From Ahniella sp. (GTDB lineage Bacteria > Pseudomonadota > Gammaproteobacteria > Xanthomonadales > Ahniellaceae): 64,000 nt of DNA. Both the position numbers and the translations under genes were made by a program. Positions 32,541 to 42,716 of the stretch are shown piece after piece (the first letter of the stretch is position 1; every line of letters starts with the position of its first letter). The stretch spans positions 139,875-203,874 of the forward strand of contig JADJRU010000004.1 of assembly GCA_016712105.1 (NCBI GenBank), written 5' to 3'. The notes under the pieces are model-generated. The model had not been told where the DNA came from. It did no database searches and saw only the letters and a list, made by a program, of their open reading frames with translations.

Positions 32541-32711
32541 ATGAACATCAGCGCACGCAAAACCACCACTTTCCTGATGCTGGGATTACTCGCACTGGGC
32601 CTCACTGCATGCAACACCATGCGTGGCCTGGGCAAGGATACCGAAGACGCAGGCGAGAAAATCCAGGAAGAAGCCGAAGAACGCGGTGCAGACGAAGCAA
32701 CCCAGCCGTAA
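32541..32711 (+). CDS. Entericidin A/B family lipoprotein
   Basis: A 56-residue lipoprotein. The start ATG 32541 has a strong ribosome site (GAGGAGA) eight bases upstream. Signal and lipobox: FLMLGLLALGLTACNTMRG, cleaved before the cysteine. The mature part is short and charged, with the family pattern G-L-G-K-D-x-E-D-A-G-E-K-I-Q-E. Entericidins are small stress-induced envelope lipoproteins; in E. coli ecnA/ecnB form an antidote-toxin pair, but only one copy is present here. It is followed by a hairpin at 32785-32812. Confidence 0.88.
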   Translation: MNISARKTTTFLMLGLLALGLTACNTMRGLGKDTEDAGEKIQEEAEERGADEATQP

Positions 32712-32784
32712 GAAGTTGGCTCGGCAGGATCGTCCCGACACTTCATTCAGCGAACGATTCGATCCACGTGCCTCCCGGTACCAC

Positions 32785-32812
32785 GGAACCTCTGAACGTG
32801 TTCAGAGGTTCC
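32785..32812 (+). terminator. Perfect hairpin after the entericidin gene
   Basis: Perfect 12-base arms (GGAACCTCTGAA / TTCAGAGGTTCC) with a CGTG loop, 73 bases after the stop. There is no T-run, so it is either a weak intrinsic terminator or an mRNA-stabilising hairpin. Confidence 0.55.
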
Positions 32813-33006
32813 CGTTCGGTGGCTGATCGTTTCGCCTCTGGATCTTCCGACCTGCGTCAACTTCCGCACAAGCCCGAACTCGAGCCATGGCGTTCCAGGT
32901 CTGTGCCCGATCTACGAATCCACTCTCTCTGACCTCCGCCTCCGATCCAGTTCCGAGGCACTCCAGTTACCGCCCAGTTTATCCTCACCACGCCAGGAGC
33001 AACACC

Positions 33007-33468
33007 ATGAAGATTCGAATGATCCCCATCGCCATCATCGCAGCGCTGACATTGTCCAGCTGCCAGGAATCCGTGAACGACACCGCCAAGGATGTGGCCA
33101 ACGCTCGCCAGGATGCCGCGGAAAGTGTTGACGCCGCCCGTGACAATGCCAGCGACGACGTCGCCCAGGCAAACGAAGAAGTGGTTGACGCAAAGCAGGA
33201 TTACTCGGAAAGCGCCGAGGATGCCCGCAAGAAACTCGCAACCGCCGAGTCGGAAGCGATGATCTCGAAGGCGAAGGCCGCCTTTGATGTCGCGATGACG
33301 GAAGCCAAGGGTCGCAATGACATCGCGAAGGAACGTTGTGACGCCCTTTCCGGCGCGCCGAAGGACTCGTGCCAGAGCACGGCCGACGCAAACCGCACCG
33401 CGGAAGAAGCCAAAGCCACGGCTGATCGGGATGCGGCACTGATGGCCGCCGACGCTCACGACAACTGA
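33007..33468 (+). CDS. Small coiled-coil lipoprotein, unknown function
   Basis: A 153-residue protein from ATG 33007. It has a lipoprotein signal (IPIAIIAALTLSSCQES) followed by a long, almost uninterrupted charged helix rich in Ala, Asp, Glu and Lys (DTAKDVANARQDAAESVDAA, AEDARKKLATAESEAMISKA), which resembles LEA-like or coiled-coil stress proteins. Two cysteines near the end (ERCDALSGAPKDSC) could pair in the periplasm. It follows the entericidin gene in the same direction and ends in a good terminator. An envelope-stress role is inferred from its company only. Confidence 0.8.
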   Translation: MKIRMIPIAIIAALTLSSCQESVNDTAKDVANARQDAAESVDAARDNASDDVAQANEEVVDAKQDYSESAEDARKKLATAESEAMISKAKAAFDVAMTEAKGRNDIAKERCDALSGAPKDSCQSTADANRTAEEAKATADRDAALMAADAHDN

Positions 33469-33489
33469 TCGTCAGCAAGCTGAAACAAG

Positions 33490-33517
33490 AAAGGAGCCTT
33501 TCGGCTCCTTTCTTTTT
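33490..33517 (+). terminator. Intrinsic terminator
   Basis: Perfect 9-base stem (AAAGGAGCC / GGCTCCTTT), TTTC loop and a CTTTTT tract, starting 22 bases after the lipoprotein stop codon. Also suits the convergent glycine-zipper gene ending at 33535. Confidence 0.9.
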
Positions 33518-33534
33518 GCCTTCATTCCAGCCAT

Positions 33535-34113
33535 TTACTCTGGACGTACGTCCACCACCACACGCAAGTTGCGGCCAGGCCTGTAGTTGGTCATGGTCTG
33601 ATAAGAGTTGCCGGCATACTTGTAGGTGACGCGATACGTGTCCGACTCGTAGTTGTCATACCCGCCGACCATTCGGCAGCGACGCTCGTAACCGGAGTCA
33701 TCCCGGAACCGGTCGTAACGATCGTCACGACCCGACTTGTTGCCGACCGATGCCCCGATCGCCGCACCGGCGATGGTTGCTGCAGTACGACCATTACCGT
33801 CGCCGACCTGATTGCCGATGACACCACCGATAATGGCGCCAATTACCGTACGCCCAGCCTTGTTGCTGCTGTCGCCACGGTACAGACGACCGGACTCATC
33901 ACGGAAATAACCGCTTTCGTAACGACTGGAGCGTTCGTCCCAGCATTCCTGTCGGGGATACGGGTCACGGTGATAACCGTTACCTTGATGATTCATTTGT
34001 TCTACGCGAGTAACGCGGGCGGTATCGCGATGCTGGCTGGATTGGGCAGAAACCAGGCCGCTGAATGATGCGACGAGGGCAATGGAAAGTATGGTCTTGG
34101 TGGAACGTTTCAT
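33535..34113 (-). CDS. Glycine-zipper 2TM domain envelope protein
   Basis: A 192-residue exported protein. The signal peptide from ATG 34113 is TILSIALVASFSGLVSAQ. The middle carries the glycine zipper AGRTVIGAIIGGVIGNQVGD then AATIAGAAIGASVGN, as in the Rick_17kDa/SlyB outer-membrane families, which inserts in or associates with a membrane. It is flanked by Arg/Asp/Tyr-rich stretches. The C-terminus (DTYRVTYKYAGNSYQTMTNY, then PGRNLRVVVDVRP) is typical of gammaproteobacterial members of this family. Likely an outer-membrane integrity protein; exact role unknown. Confidence 0.85.
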   Translation of the reverse strand: MKRSTKTILSIALVASFSGLVSAQSSQHRDTARVTRVEQMNHQGNGYHRDPYPRQECWDERSSRYESGYFRDESGRLYRGDSSNKAGRTVIGAIIGGVIGNQVGDGNGRTAATIAGAAIGASVGNKSGRDDRYDRFRDDSGYERRCRMVGGYDNYESDTYRVTYKYAGNSYQTMTNYRPGRNLRVVVDVRPE

Positions 34114-34472
34114 GAGTGGGTATCCGATAGACAGGTCTGCGCAACACTCGTCACGGAAGCATTGCTGGGGCGGCAGCGCTTTGGAGGTGACTGCCTGAAT
34201 GAAAATGGTCCGGCCGACGTTATGTCGGTCAGTTCGAAAAGCGGTGACGACAGCGGGGCCATCCATACGCTTTTCGAAGCTTCATTTACTCATTCGATGC
34301 TACAGAACCACACGCGTGATCTCGGTGCGCTGTCGCACCCATGGCTGAGCGCAGCGAAGCCCAGCTCCTTGCGACACCGCAAAGATCGTCCGCACTTCCA
34401 TCGCACGAAACGCGCACACCGCGTTTGCACATGTGATGTCTCCAGTAGCTGGGCTTCCTTCGTCAGCCCTAC
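34114..34472. other. Intergenic stretch, nothing recognised
   Basis: About 360 bases between the sulfatase 3' end and the start of the glycine-zipper gene, both minus strand. No coding frame, RNA gene or repeat identified; it should contain the glycine-zipper promoter. Confidence 0.35.
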
Positions 34473-36436
34473 CTACCTCGTCACGATCGGGAAGGTGCCG
34501 GGCGCCTTGTCGATCAGGCCCAGGAAACGCGCGAGATCGATCGTACTGCCCTCAATGTCGACTTCGTCGGACAGCAACAGATCGGAGGCTCCGGCCTTGC
34601 CAGTCATCATCCTGAGGAAAAACGCCTTGCTCAAGGTCAGCGTGGCGTTTGCCTGGGTATCCGGTGGCAACGCACGATGAAACATCACGCCGTTTTCGAG
34701 CCGCAGCACCCAGGATTCGTTGCGATCCGACAACACCAGATTGATGGTGAGCGCCAGATCTTCTGCCTTGTCGGCATTGATCGATGACGCCATGGCTTCC
34801 AGGAATCGCTCGGTCGGTGTGTGTTCGAGCATGTCGATCATGGCGGACCGCTCGAACCCTTTCTCGGGCGCGCCGTCACGGAGCTCCAGCGCACCGGTCA
34901 GATAGACGTTGCGCCAGGTACTGGCTTCACTGGCGTAACCCAGTTGTTCGAAACTGCGCGCCAGCAGTTCCCTGCCCGCTTCATGATCGGCATCGGCGAG
35001 CACCACATGTTTCAGCAGTTCGCTGGACCAACGGTAGTCGCCGGCGTCGTACGCCTTTTGTGCGATGGCAACCACCTGCTCCGGTCCACCCATCGCAGCG
35101 ACGTAACGACGACCGGCTTCGACAGGCGGCAAAGGGTCGAGATTGGCCGGGTGGGCGTCGAACCAGCCCAGGTACATCTGGTAGACCGCCTTGACGTTGT
35201 GACTGACCGTGCCGTAGTAACCGCGAACGTTCAGATGATCCTGAAGTGCTTTCGGCAATCGCAGGCTTTCGGCAATCTCGGTGGCGGTGTGTCCGGCATT
35301 CATGCCGCGCACCGTTTGATCATGAATGAACTTGTAGGTGTCCCGTTGTTTGATGATGAAATCCTGAATGTTCGATTGGCCCCACACGGGCCAATGATGC
35401 TGGTTGAACACCACTTCGGCACCAGCGGTATGGGCGAGCGATTCATCCAGATAACGCGCCCACTTCAGTGCATCGCGCACCTTGGCGCCGCGCAGGGTAT
35501 ACAGATTGTGCAAGGTGTGGCTCATCAGTTCGGCGCCGCCAAAAGCCTTGAGCTCCGGGACTGAAAACGTGAACTCCGCTGGCGCCTCGCTGCCGGGAAC
35601 GTTGTGAAAGACAAAGCGCACGCCGTCCAGCACGAGTTCCTGCTCAGGCTCGGTGATCAGGTGGGTCGGTGGCAACATGCCCACTCTTCCAAACGCAACC
35701 GCCTTGCCGAGCCCGGTATCGACCAGCCCTTGCGGCGATCGTGGCAAACGACTGCCATACATATAGGCAGCTCGCCGGACCATTGCGGTACCGACCATCA
35801 CGTTCTCGCTGGTGGCCTCTTCCAGAAACCCCTCTGGCGCCAGCACCGGCACATTTCGTGCCTTGGCTTCTTCCGCACTCAACACACCCAGCGCGCCGCC
35901 AAAGTGATCGGCGTGACTGTGCGTAAAAATCACTGCCGTGACTTTCCGGTCACCCAGATGTTGACGTGCGAATGCCATTGCAGCCGTGGCAGTCTCCCGC
36001 GCGGTCAGCGAATCCACGACGATCCAGCCTTCATCCCCTTGAATCAGGGTGATGTTCGCAATGTCGAAACCACGCAACTGCCAGATGCGATCACTGACCT
36101 GGAACAGGCCAATGTGATTGTTGAGCAGGGATTGTCGCCAAAGGCTCGGATGGACTGTCGGCGGTGCGGCGCCCTGGATAAATGCGAAGGAATCAAAGTC
36201 CCAGATGACTTCCCCGACTCACTCAGCACTTTTCCGGAAGGCGCGGCGATGAATCCGCGCCCCGCGTCGGCAGAGCTCTCGGGATCAGACAGATCAGCCG
36301 CCTCGGCCGCTTGCGCGTGAAGTTCCTGAACCCAGGCGCCGGCTTCACTCGTGAGATCAACCGGTTTTTTGGGCGTCTGGTCACAGCCGCTGAGCACCAG
36401 CACAGCGAGCAAGAGGGAAATCAATGGATCACGCAT
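34473..36436 (-). CDS. Alkyl/aryl-sulfatase lipoprotein (SdsA1-type, metallo-beta-lactamase fold), frameshifted
   Basis: Hydrolyses primary alkyl sulfates such as SDS to alcohol and sulfate, outside the cytoplasm. ATG 36436 starts a lipoprotein signal (LLLAVLVLSGCDQTP). An indel region around 36190 separates the N-terminal about 80 residues from the rest. The catalytic domain has the dinuclear zinc motif VIFTHSHADHFGGALGVL and further histidines (SHTLHNLYTLRG, NQHHWPVWG). It is followed by the alkylsulfatase dimerisation region (RGYYGTVSHNVKAVYQMYLG) and an SCP2-like C-terminal domain (ALTINLVLSDRNESWVLRLE). About 654 residues, normal for the family. The lipid anchor is the unusual point, since studied SdsA1 is freely secreted. 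Confidence 0.87.
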
Positions 36437-36663
36437 GAACAACCTCGGTCGAACGGTTTGGTGGATCTGATGGGCACCAACGGACAAACGACGAGTTTCC
36501 GATCCAATCGTGGGCCCAGTGCCGAACGCCGATGCTAGTGCCGGGGCGCGGCCGTTTGCGGCGGGCGCTGCAAAGTCTTGTGACAAGAGATTCTCCGGAC
36601 AGTGATCTCCGGCAATCGCGCTTTGCGTATGTGGGGTACAACCCACCGACCGAGGTCCTGACG

Positions 36664-39313
36664 ATGCGCAAGATGATAGTTCCCCTGCTGCTGTTGGCAA
36701 CGCCCATCGGGGCCGCCAATACGGACGGAAGTCTGGATACCGGCTATGGCAACGCTGGCCGCAGCTTCTTGAATTCACACAGTCCAACACACCGAAACTG
36801 CAGGCCTTGGCAAAATCACCGACCGGGCGAATCTGGATGTTCGGCGACAATGCTACGGACAGCGCCGCTCTTTACCAGGCACGCATGTTCACGAACGGCC
36901 AGCCCGACACAGGATTCGGCAACGGCGACGGACGCCTGCGCACGACCGTACCCGTCACGCTGATCCCCCAGACCGAGTCCCTGGTGGTCACGGGCGCTGT
37001 CGTTCAGACCGACGGAAAACCCCTGGTGTTCGGTGGCCTGAGGTCGGTCAATGGCGAGGTTGGTCCCTTTCCAGGCGTGGTGTGCCGATTGGCCGCAGCG
37101 GGCAACTTCGACGCCAGCTTTGGCACAGCGGGCTGCAAGACATTGCGTAGCTTCATTGCCGCGGACGAAACCTGTCTGGTGAATGACGTGGCACTGTCCA
37201 CCGACGGTACTCTGGCAGTTGTCGGCAACTGTGTCGGACCTACGTTCTCCGAACGGCCATTCCTGGCGCGTCTCACGTCCACCGGGGCCATCGACATCGA
37301 ATTCGGCGGCGGCGCAGGTCTGATCACACCGTTGATTGCCGATGCACAGTCCGAGGGTCAGCACTATCGCTCCGTAGCGCTTCGAAGCGACGGCAGCATC
37401 GTGGTGCTCGGCCACTTCACCACTCTGGATGGCGGCACTCGCGATATCGATATCGGCGTCCTGCAGTTTGATGGCGGCGGATCGCTGGACCCGGCTTTCT
37501 CCGGCGATGGTGTGACTCTGCTCCGCTACAGCAGCTTTGGTGGCGACGAAGCAGACTACGCGCGTGATCTGGTGCTCCGTCCCAACGGCAAGGCGGTATT
37601 TCTCGGGCACACGGTCACGCCCAGTCCCGGCAGTCCGCACCGCCGTGCGCTGCTGGGGCAACTCAACGTCGATGGCACACCGGATACCAGCTTCGGCACC
37701 GACGGCAAAATCAATGACGACTTGGGGATCGAATTCAGTGCCAGCTCGTCGCTTGACTCGATCGATCTCGATGCCTCCGGTCGAATCGTGGTCGCGGGTG
37801 CACGCAGTGCCACCACGTCCTATGCACCGTTCCGCTCGGGCACCGAGTTTCGGGTGGCCGTGCCACAGAGTGTGGCGCCACAGGCGGACTCGAAGATGTA
37901 CATCACGTCTTCTACGCCGACCTCTGGGCTGATCGAGAACACCCCGCTCAACATCTCCATTCCGTTTACCGTGACGCCCGGAAAAGTGACGACATTGACT
38001 ATTCCCCTGGCTCTGGAGCTGCTGGGCCCAGGCGACACGATCGAGAACAAGGTCATGCGTGTCACGGCGCAAGCGCCCGTGACCGTTCAGATGATGATCG
38101 GACGGGCTTTTCAACGGACGGATACACCGCAATCCCGACCAACTTTCTCGGCAACATCTATCAGGTGATGGCGTGGGATCAAGGACAGAGTGTCGGCGGT
38201 GGTTTCGCCGTTGCCGGTGTGCAGATCGGCAGCCAGGTGAACATTACGCCATCGATCGCCGCGTCCGGGCATCCCGCCGGAGTGACCTATGGCATCACGC
38301 TGAATGGCAACCAGGCCTACCATCTGAATGCACCCGCCTTTGGCGACCTCAGCGGTTCCCTGGTGACCAGTGCGCGCCCTCTGGTTGTCTATGGCGGGCA
38401 TCGATGCGCGCTGGTTCCCGACAATACGGTCGACTTCTGCGACACCCTGGTCGAGCAAATGCAGCCCACCCCGGCATGGGGCAACGAGTTCGTCACCATG
38501 CCCTTCGCCGGCCGCAGCGCGGGGGACATCATCCGGGTCTATGCCTTTTCCGATGACACCACCGTGACCCTCAATGGCAATCAGGTAGCGTCGTTGAATG
38601 CCGGACAGTTCTTTGAGACCAGCCGAACCACACCGGCAAGAATCGTCACCAGCCAGGCCGCAACGGTCGCCCAGTACGCCAAGGGCTGCCGCGCCGAAGG
38701 AGACCCGAACAATTGTCTGGGCGACCCGTTCATGCTGACTGTTCCGCCAATTGATCAATGGGTTGGCCGCATCGATGCGATGGTCCCGGAGCTCCACTTC
38801 AGCTACCTGCATTTCATCAATATCATTGCGCCGACCAGTGCGGTGGGTCGGATCCGAATCGACGGTCAATTGATAGCTGCCACAGGTTTTGAAGTGATCC
38901 CGGGCACCAACTATTCGGGAGCAATCCTTCAACGCGCGCCGGGGCTTTATCGACTCACGTCGCCGGAACCGATGACTGTCAGTGTTTACGGCTTTCGCGA
39001 CAACGAAAGTTATGGCTTCACGGCGCCCATGGCTTCCGATGGTGAAGGCACCGATTCGAACGATGTGGTGCTTCGATACAACCCGGATGGCACTCGCGAC
39101 CTGCAGTTCGGCACGCAAGGTATGGTGTTGATCGACCACACCGTTGCGTTCGGTGCCAGCACAACAAGCTTCGACAAGGCCAAAAAAGCCATCGTCGACG
39201 GCAGTGGCATTCTGATCGGTGGCCAGTCCATCAATGCGACCAGTGAGCAGAGCTTCTTTGCCAGCTACCGCATCGAGGCCGGGCATTTGTTCAAGGATGG
39301 GTTCGAAGACTGA
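36664..39313 (+). CDS. Secreted delta-60 repeat + IgGFc-binding-like protein with FKDGFED tail, frameshifted
   Basis: Starts at ATG 36664 with a signal peptide (KMIVPLLLLATPIGAAN). Residues about 20-370 are delta-60 repeats (TDGSLDTGYGNAG, VDGTPDTSFGTDGKINDDLG). The second half matches the IgGFc-binding N-terminal domain: it begins with PQADSKMYITSSTPTSGLIE, continues through YQVMAWDQGQSVGGGFAVAG, then SLVTSARPLVVYGGHRCALV and WGNEFVTMPFAGRSAGDIIR. One more delta-60 repeat follows and the protein ends AGHLFKDGFED. Frame changes lie near 36775 and near 38120. Total about 880 residues. Probably a surface or extracellular adhesin-like protein. The tail motif recurs on its neighbours. Confidence 0.8.
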
Positions 39314-39333
39314 CAGGCTTCTTCGGAAGCCTG
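39314..39333 (+). terminator. Hairpin abutting the stop codon
   Basis: Perfect stem CAGGCTTC / GAAGCCTG with a TTCG tetraloop, beginning at the base after the stop. A second perfect 11-base hairpin (AGCGATACGGG / CCCGTATCGCT) follows at 39361-39386. Together they probably end the transcript. Confidence 0.65.
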
Positions 39334-39573
39334 CTAAATCGGATCGTTGAAGGGCGATCGAGCGATACGGGCAGGCCCGTATCGCTCCGAAACAGGAAGT
39401 TCGGCGACGCTGAAGCCCCGGCAGCCGGACACCGCGGAATAACACCCGGACGTACTTGAACAGAGTCCGAAAGAAAATTCACAACCGATTAGATCCAGAT
39501 CAAATCGCCTCCAGGGATGGCTTGATGAAATGGGGGCAAGAAGGGCTTCCCGTCCATTACAGGAGTCGTGCGT

Positions 39574-42500
39574 ATGCAAAACGGCATGGTCTTCGGTCGA
39601 TCCTTTGTCATCAGCTTCATGGTCGCGCTGGTCATGACAGCGCCAGTCGTTTCCGGTCAAACCCGCGTTGTCGTTCCATCCGCAGGCAGCAGTACCGTTC
39701 AGGTTGTGGATCTTGATGCCGGGGCGGTTGTTACGGGGTTTTCAGTGGGCGGCGATGCCTACGGCACTGCGGTGCAGCGTGATGGCCGACGATCTTATGC
39801 TGCCCAGGTACACGCCAACCAGGTCAGTGCTGTCGATGTTTCGCCGCCAGGCATTCTCACTCAGGCGCAAAACTTCACCATGCATGGCGCGGCCGTTTCG
39901 CCGGACGGCCGAACGCTGTATCTGACCGTCCGGGATGGCGGCCAAGCGGTTGTCCTGGATGCCGCAACACTGGCCGAGTCGTCGCGAATCAATGGGCTCT
40001 CCAATCCAGGCGGCATCTTTGCCGACCCACAGGGCCGATATCTCGCCATCAGCAACTATGGCGTGCCGCGTTTGACACTGGTCGACCTTGCCAGCGGTCT
40101 GCAGCGACATGCACAACTCCCGGGGACCGGCGGTTGGGCCATCACCGGAACACCGAGCGGCGGACGTCTGTATGTCCAACTGGGCAGTGGATTTGTCGCC
40201 GAAGTGGATCCGATCCTTGGTGGAACCATCCGTTCGGTCAGTGCCCCGGCTGTTCTGGGCTCCCTGGCCCTGACCCCCAATGGCGCAAACCTTTATCTTG
40301 CGACGCAAGGACCAGACCTGATTCATTGGGATACCCAAACGATGACCCCGCTTGCTCCGATTGCAACCGGCGGTGCCGTGTCGGTCGATGTCTCACCCGA
40401 CGGCAGCAGAGCCTGGGTATCGCGGGGTGCCAACCAAAGTCTGACCGCTTACTCGACCAGCAATGATGCCGTAGTGGCCGACATTCCGGTTCCGGGGATC
40501 ACCCTTTCGATGGGACGATTCATCGCTGCGACACCAGGCAGCACTGCCAATTGGGATCTGGATGACTCCGGCCAAGGATTGCTGGGGCAACCTGCCTTGA
40601 CACTGCCATCCGACGCGAGCTTTGTTTCTGGCGCCATTGGGCGTGGTGCATTGTCTTGTCCGGTGTCCGGCATCTCGGCGGACCTGCCCGCTCCGCCTGC
40701 CAACGGTGCTTTCACTTTGTCCTTGTGGATCCGACCGACCATGCTGCCGATCGCGACTGCGTTCATCGCGGGACAAGCCGGAAACTCGGCCCCGCAGGGA
40801 TGGTGGCTGGGACTCAGGGGCGACCGACTTCGCATCACGGGATTCAGCGTGTCGGCACTGGAAGCCTCGGCCCCGGTTCGGGCCGGCAATTGGCATCATG
40901 CTGTCGTGACCGTCGACTCAATGAATGTCTCGCTCTTTCTTGATGGTGTCCCGGCAGGCAGCACAACAAGGGTTGCCCTGGATGCGGCCAGCACGCCGCT
41001 CCGCTTCTGCGCCGACCCAGTCGTTTCCACCGAACCATTCAACGGTGCGATCGACGCCGCGACGCTCTACAACCGCGCCCTGCCCTCGCTCGAAGTTCAA
41101 GCGATCAGGGCCGCAAGTCCTCAGGTGGCAACCCAGACCCTTGAGCCGGGATTCGAACAGGGTGCCGTGGATACTCAATTGAACAACATTCCGGGATGGC
41201 GCTTCGCAACCTACAACCGGAACGACTTCGGGGACTATGGCTCGTCGCCAACCGGCCAATGGGATGCGCGAATTGCCACGAACAGACGACACCGGGGTGA
41301 CGCGTCTTTGCGTTCCTATGTCCGCAACAACGCCGGCGGCGGACCAACGGATGCCAACGGGCGAAAGGCGACCTTGGTCATGGGGCTGCCTGATGACACG
41401 CGCCTCACCCATCGGGCCACACATGTCGAATTGTGGCGCAGCGACTGGGACTGGACCGCCTCGTCACGCTGGTATCACTCGCTGACGATGACGCTCGGCG
41501 ACAACCGCGGTCGACACGAGACACTCCTGTATTGCCGGGCATGGGGCGCCAACGAAGGCTGCACCGGCAATTTCTTCGATGGTTCCGATCTCAGCGAGAC
41601 CGGTGCCGACGGCACGACGTGGTACCGCCACCGTGTCGAGATCCCGCCAGACCTCGATCGTGAGCGCCTGTGGATACGCATTGAGCACCAGCAGGACGCC
41701 TGGGACGGGACGAGCGCGGAAAGTTCGGTGCACCTGGACGACCTGGCACTGGTCGGCACCGTCGTGGGCGAGGAACTGGCAACGGCCAGCTTCGGCAATA
41801 ACAGCGTGCAATTCCATGCTCGCGGCGGCGACGGGAATCTGGTCCCGACGCGAACGATTGCCGGACCGTTGACGACACTGAACCAACCCAATGGCGTAGC
41901 GTTTGGAGACGACGTGATCTTTGTCGGTAACCATGGCGGACAATCCATTGCCGTGTTCTCGCGGGACGCCTCTGGCAATGTCGCACCAATCCGAGTCATT
42001 GCCGGACCCAGTACCGGACTCGGTCTCGTCACGCATCTCCGCGTCTTCGACGGTGAGCTGTTTGTCGCGTCGTATGGCGCACCATTGCGGGTGTTTGATG
42101 TGAACGCGAGCGGCGACGTGGCGCCGACGCGGGTCTTGCCGGCAATGACCGGCGTATACGGCATGGCCATCGACGAAATGGAGATGTACTTGTCGCGACA
42201 CCCGGACACCGGCGACAACACCATTTATGTTTATGCGCGTACGGCATCGGGCAGCGACGCACCGACGCGCACCATCGCCGGGCAGTTCTTGAACTTCCCA
42301 TCCGGCCCGGCACTGACCCGCACCGAACTGATTGTCAGCGACTACTTCAACAATGTCGTCCGCGTGTTCGATCGAACAGCGTCGGGCGCGGTGGCTGCGC
42401 TCCGGGTGTTTTCGGACGGCACCGGACTGTTCGATCCAGCGGATGTCTGGGTCCGCGACAACGAGATCTACGTTGCCGCCAGGTCCAGCAACAGTCTCCG

Positions 42501-42645
42501 GGTGTACGGTGTGGGTGATGTCGGCGCGGTGATCGCACGACGCGTGATTGGCGGCGCAGGAACCGGCCTGGATCAACCGCTGAGCGTCGTCGACTCCAGT
42601 CTGCCAAGGCGCGCTGAGTTCCTGTTCCAGAACGGATTCGAGTGA
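39574..42645 (+). CDS. Large secreted double beta-propeller/LamG protein with FQNGFE tail
   Basis: Intact, about 1,023 residues. An AGGAG ribosome site lies eight bases before ATG 39574, so I prefer it to the GTG at 39568. The signal peptide is FVISFMVALVMTAPVVSGQ. The parts in order are: a YVTN/lactonase-type propeller (VVVPSAGSSTVQVVDLDAGA, AVSPDGRTLYLTVRDGG), about residues 30-310; a concanavalin/LamG-like domain (WIRPTMLPIATAFIAGQAGN, VDSMNVSLFLDGVPAGS), about 330-510; a jelly-roll-like part (about 520-720); and a second propeller (LNQPNGVAFGDDVIFVGNHG, about 735-1005). It ends EFLFQNGFE. Function unknown; probably extracellular binding. Confidence 0.85.
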   Translation: MQNGMVFGRSFVISFMVALVMTAPVVSGQTRVVVPSAGSSTVQVVDLDAGAVVTGFSVGGDAYGTAVQRDGRRSYAAQVHANQVSAVDVSPPGILTQAQNFTMHGAAVSPDGRTLYLTVRDGGQAVVLDAATLAESSRINGLSNPGGIFADPQGRYLAISNYGVPRLTLVDLASGLQRHAQLPGTGGWAITGTPSGGRLYVQLGSGFVAEVDPILGGTIRSVSAPAVLGSLALTPNGANLYLATQGPDLIHWDTQTMTPLAPIATGGAVSVDVSPDGSRAWVSRGANQSLTAYSTSNDAVVADIPVPGITLSMGRFIAATPGSTANWDLDDSGQGLLGQPALTLPSDASFVSGAIGRGALSCPVSGISADLPAPPANGAFTLSLWIRPTMLPIATAFIAGQAGNSAPQGWWLGLRGDRLRITGFSVSALEASAPVRAGNWHHAVVTVDSMNVSLFLDGVPAGSTTRVALDAASTPLRFCADPVVSTEPFNGAIDAATLYNRALPSLEVQAIRAASPQVATQTLEPGFEQGAVDTQLNNIPGWRFATYNRNDFGDYGSSPTGQWDARIATNRRHRGDASLRSYVRNNAGGGPTDANGRKATLVMGLPDDTRLTHRATHVELWRSDWDWTASSRWYHSLTMTLGDNRGRHETLLYCRAWGANEGCTGNFFDGSDLSETGADGTTWYRHRVEIPPDLDRERLWIRIEHQQDAWDGTSAESSVHLDDLALVGTVVGEELATASFGNNSVQFHARGGDGNLVPTRTIAGPLTTLNQPNGVAFGDDVIFVGNHGGQSIAVFSRDASGNVAPIRVIAGPSTGLGLVTHLRVFDGELFVASYGAPLRVFDVNASGDVAPTRVLPAMTGVYGMAIDEMEMYLSRHPDTGDNTIYVYARTASGSDAPTRTIAGQFLNFPSGPALTRTELIVSDYFNNVVRVFDRTASGAVAALRVFSDGTGLFDPADVWVRDNEIYVAARSSNSLRVYGVGDVGAVIARRVIGGAGTGLDQPLSVVDSSLPRRAEFLFQNGFE

Positions 42646-42660
42646 AGGTCACTAGCGTGC

Positions 42661-42693
42661 GATGGGGCCTCTGACTCAACCAGAGGCCTCATC
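42661..42693. terminator. Bidirectional terminator between convergent genes
   Basis: 13-base arms (GATGGGGCCTCTG / CAGAGGCCTCATC, one mismatch) and a 7-base loop. It lies 15 bases after the plus-strand gene and 23 bases before the end of the minus-strand one. Confidence 0.75.
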
Positions 42694-42716
42694 GATTCAA
42701 GGAAGGACCGCGACAC

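Noticed and set aside
36816..39445. Two long minus-strand frames opposite the delta-60/IgGFc gene
   Set aside because: They mirror the codon pattern of the plus-strand gene, which has signal peptide, repeats and a tail motif; the antisense products have none.
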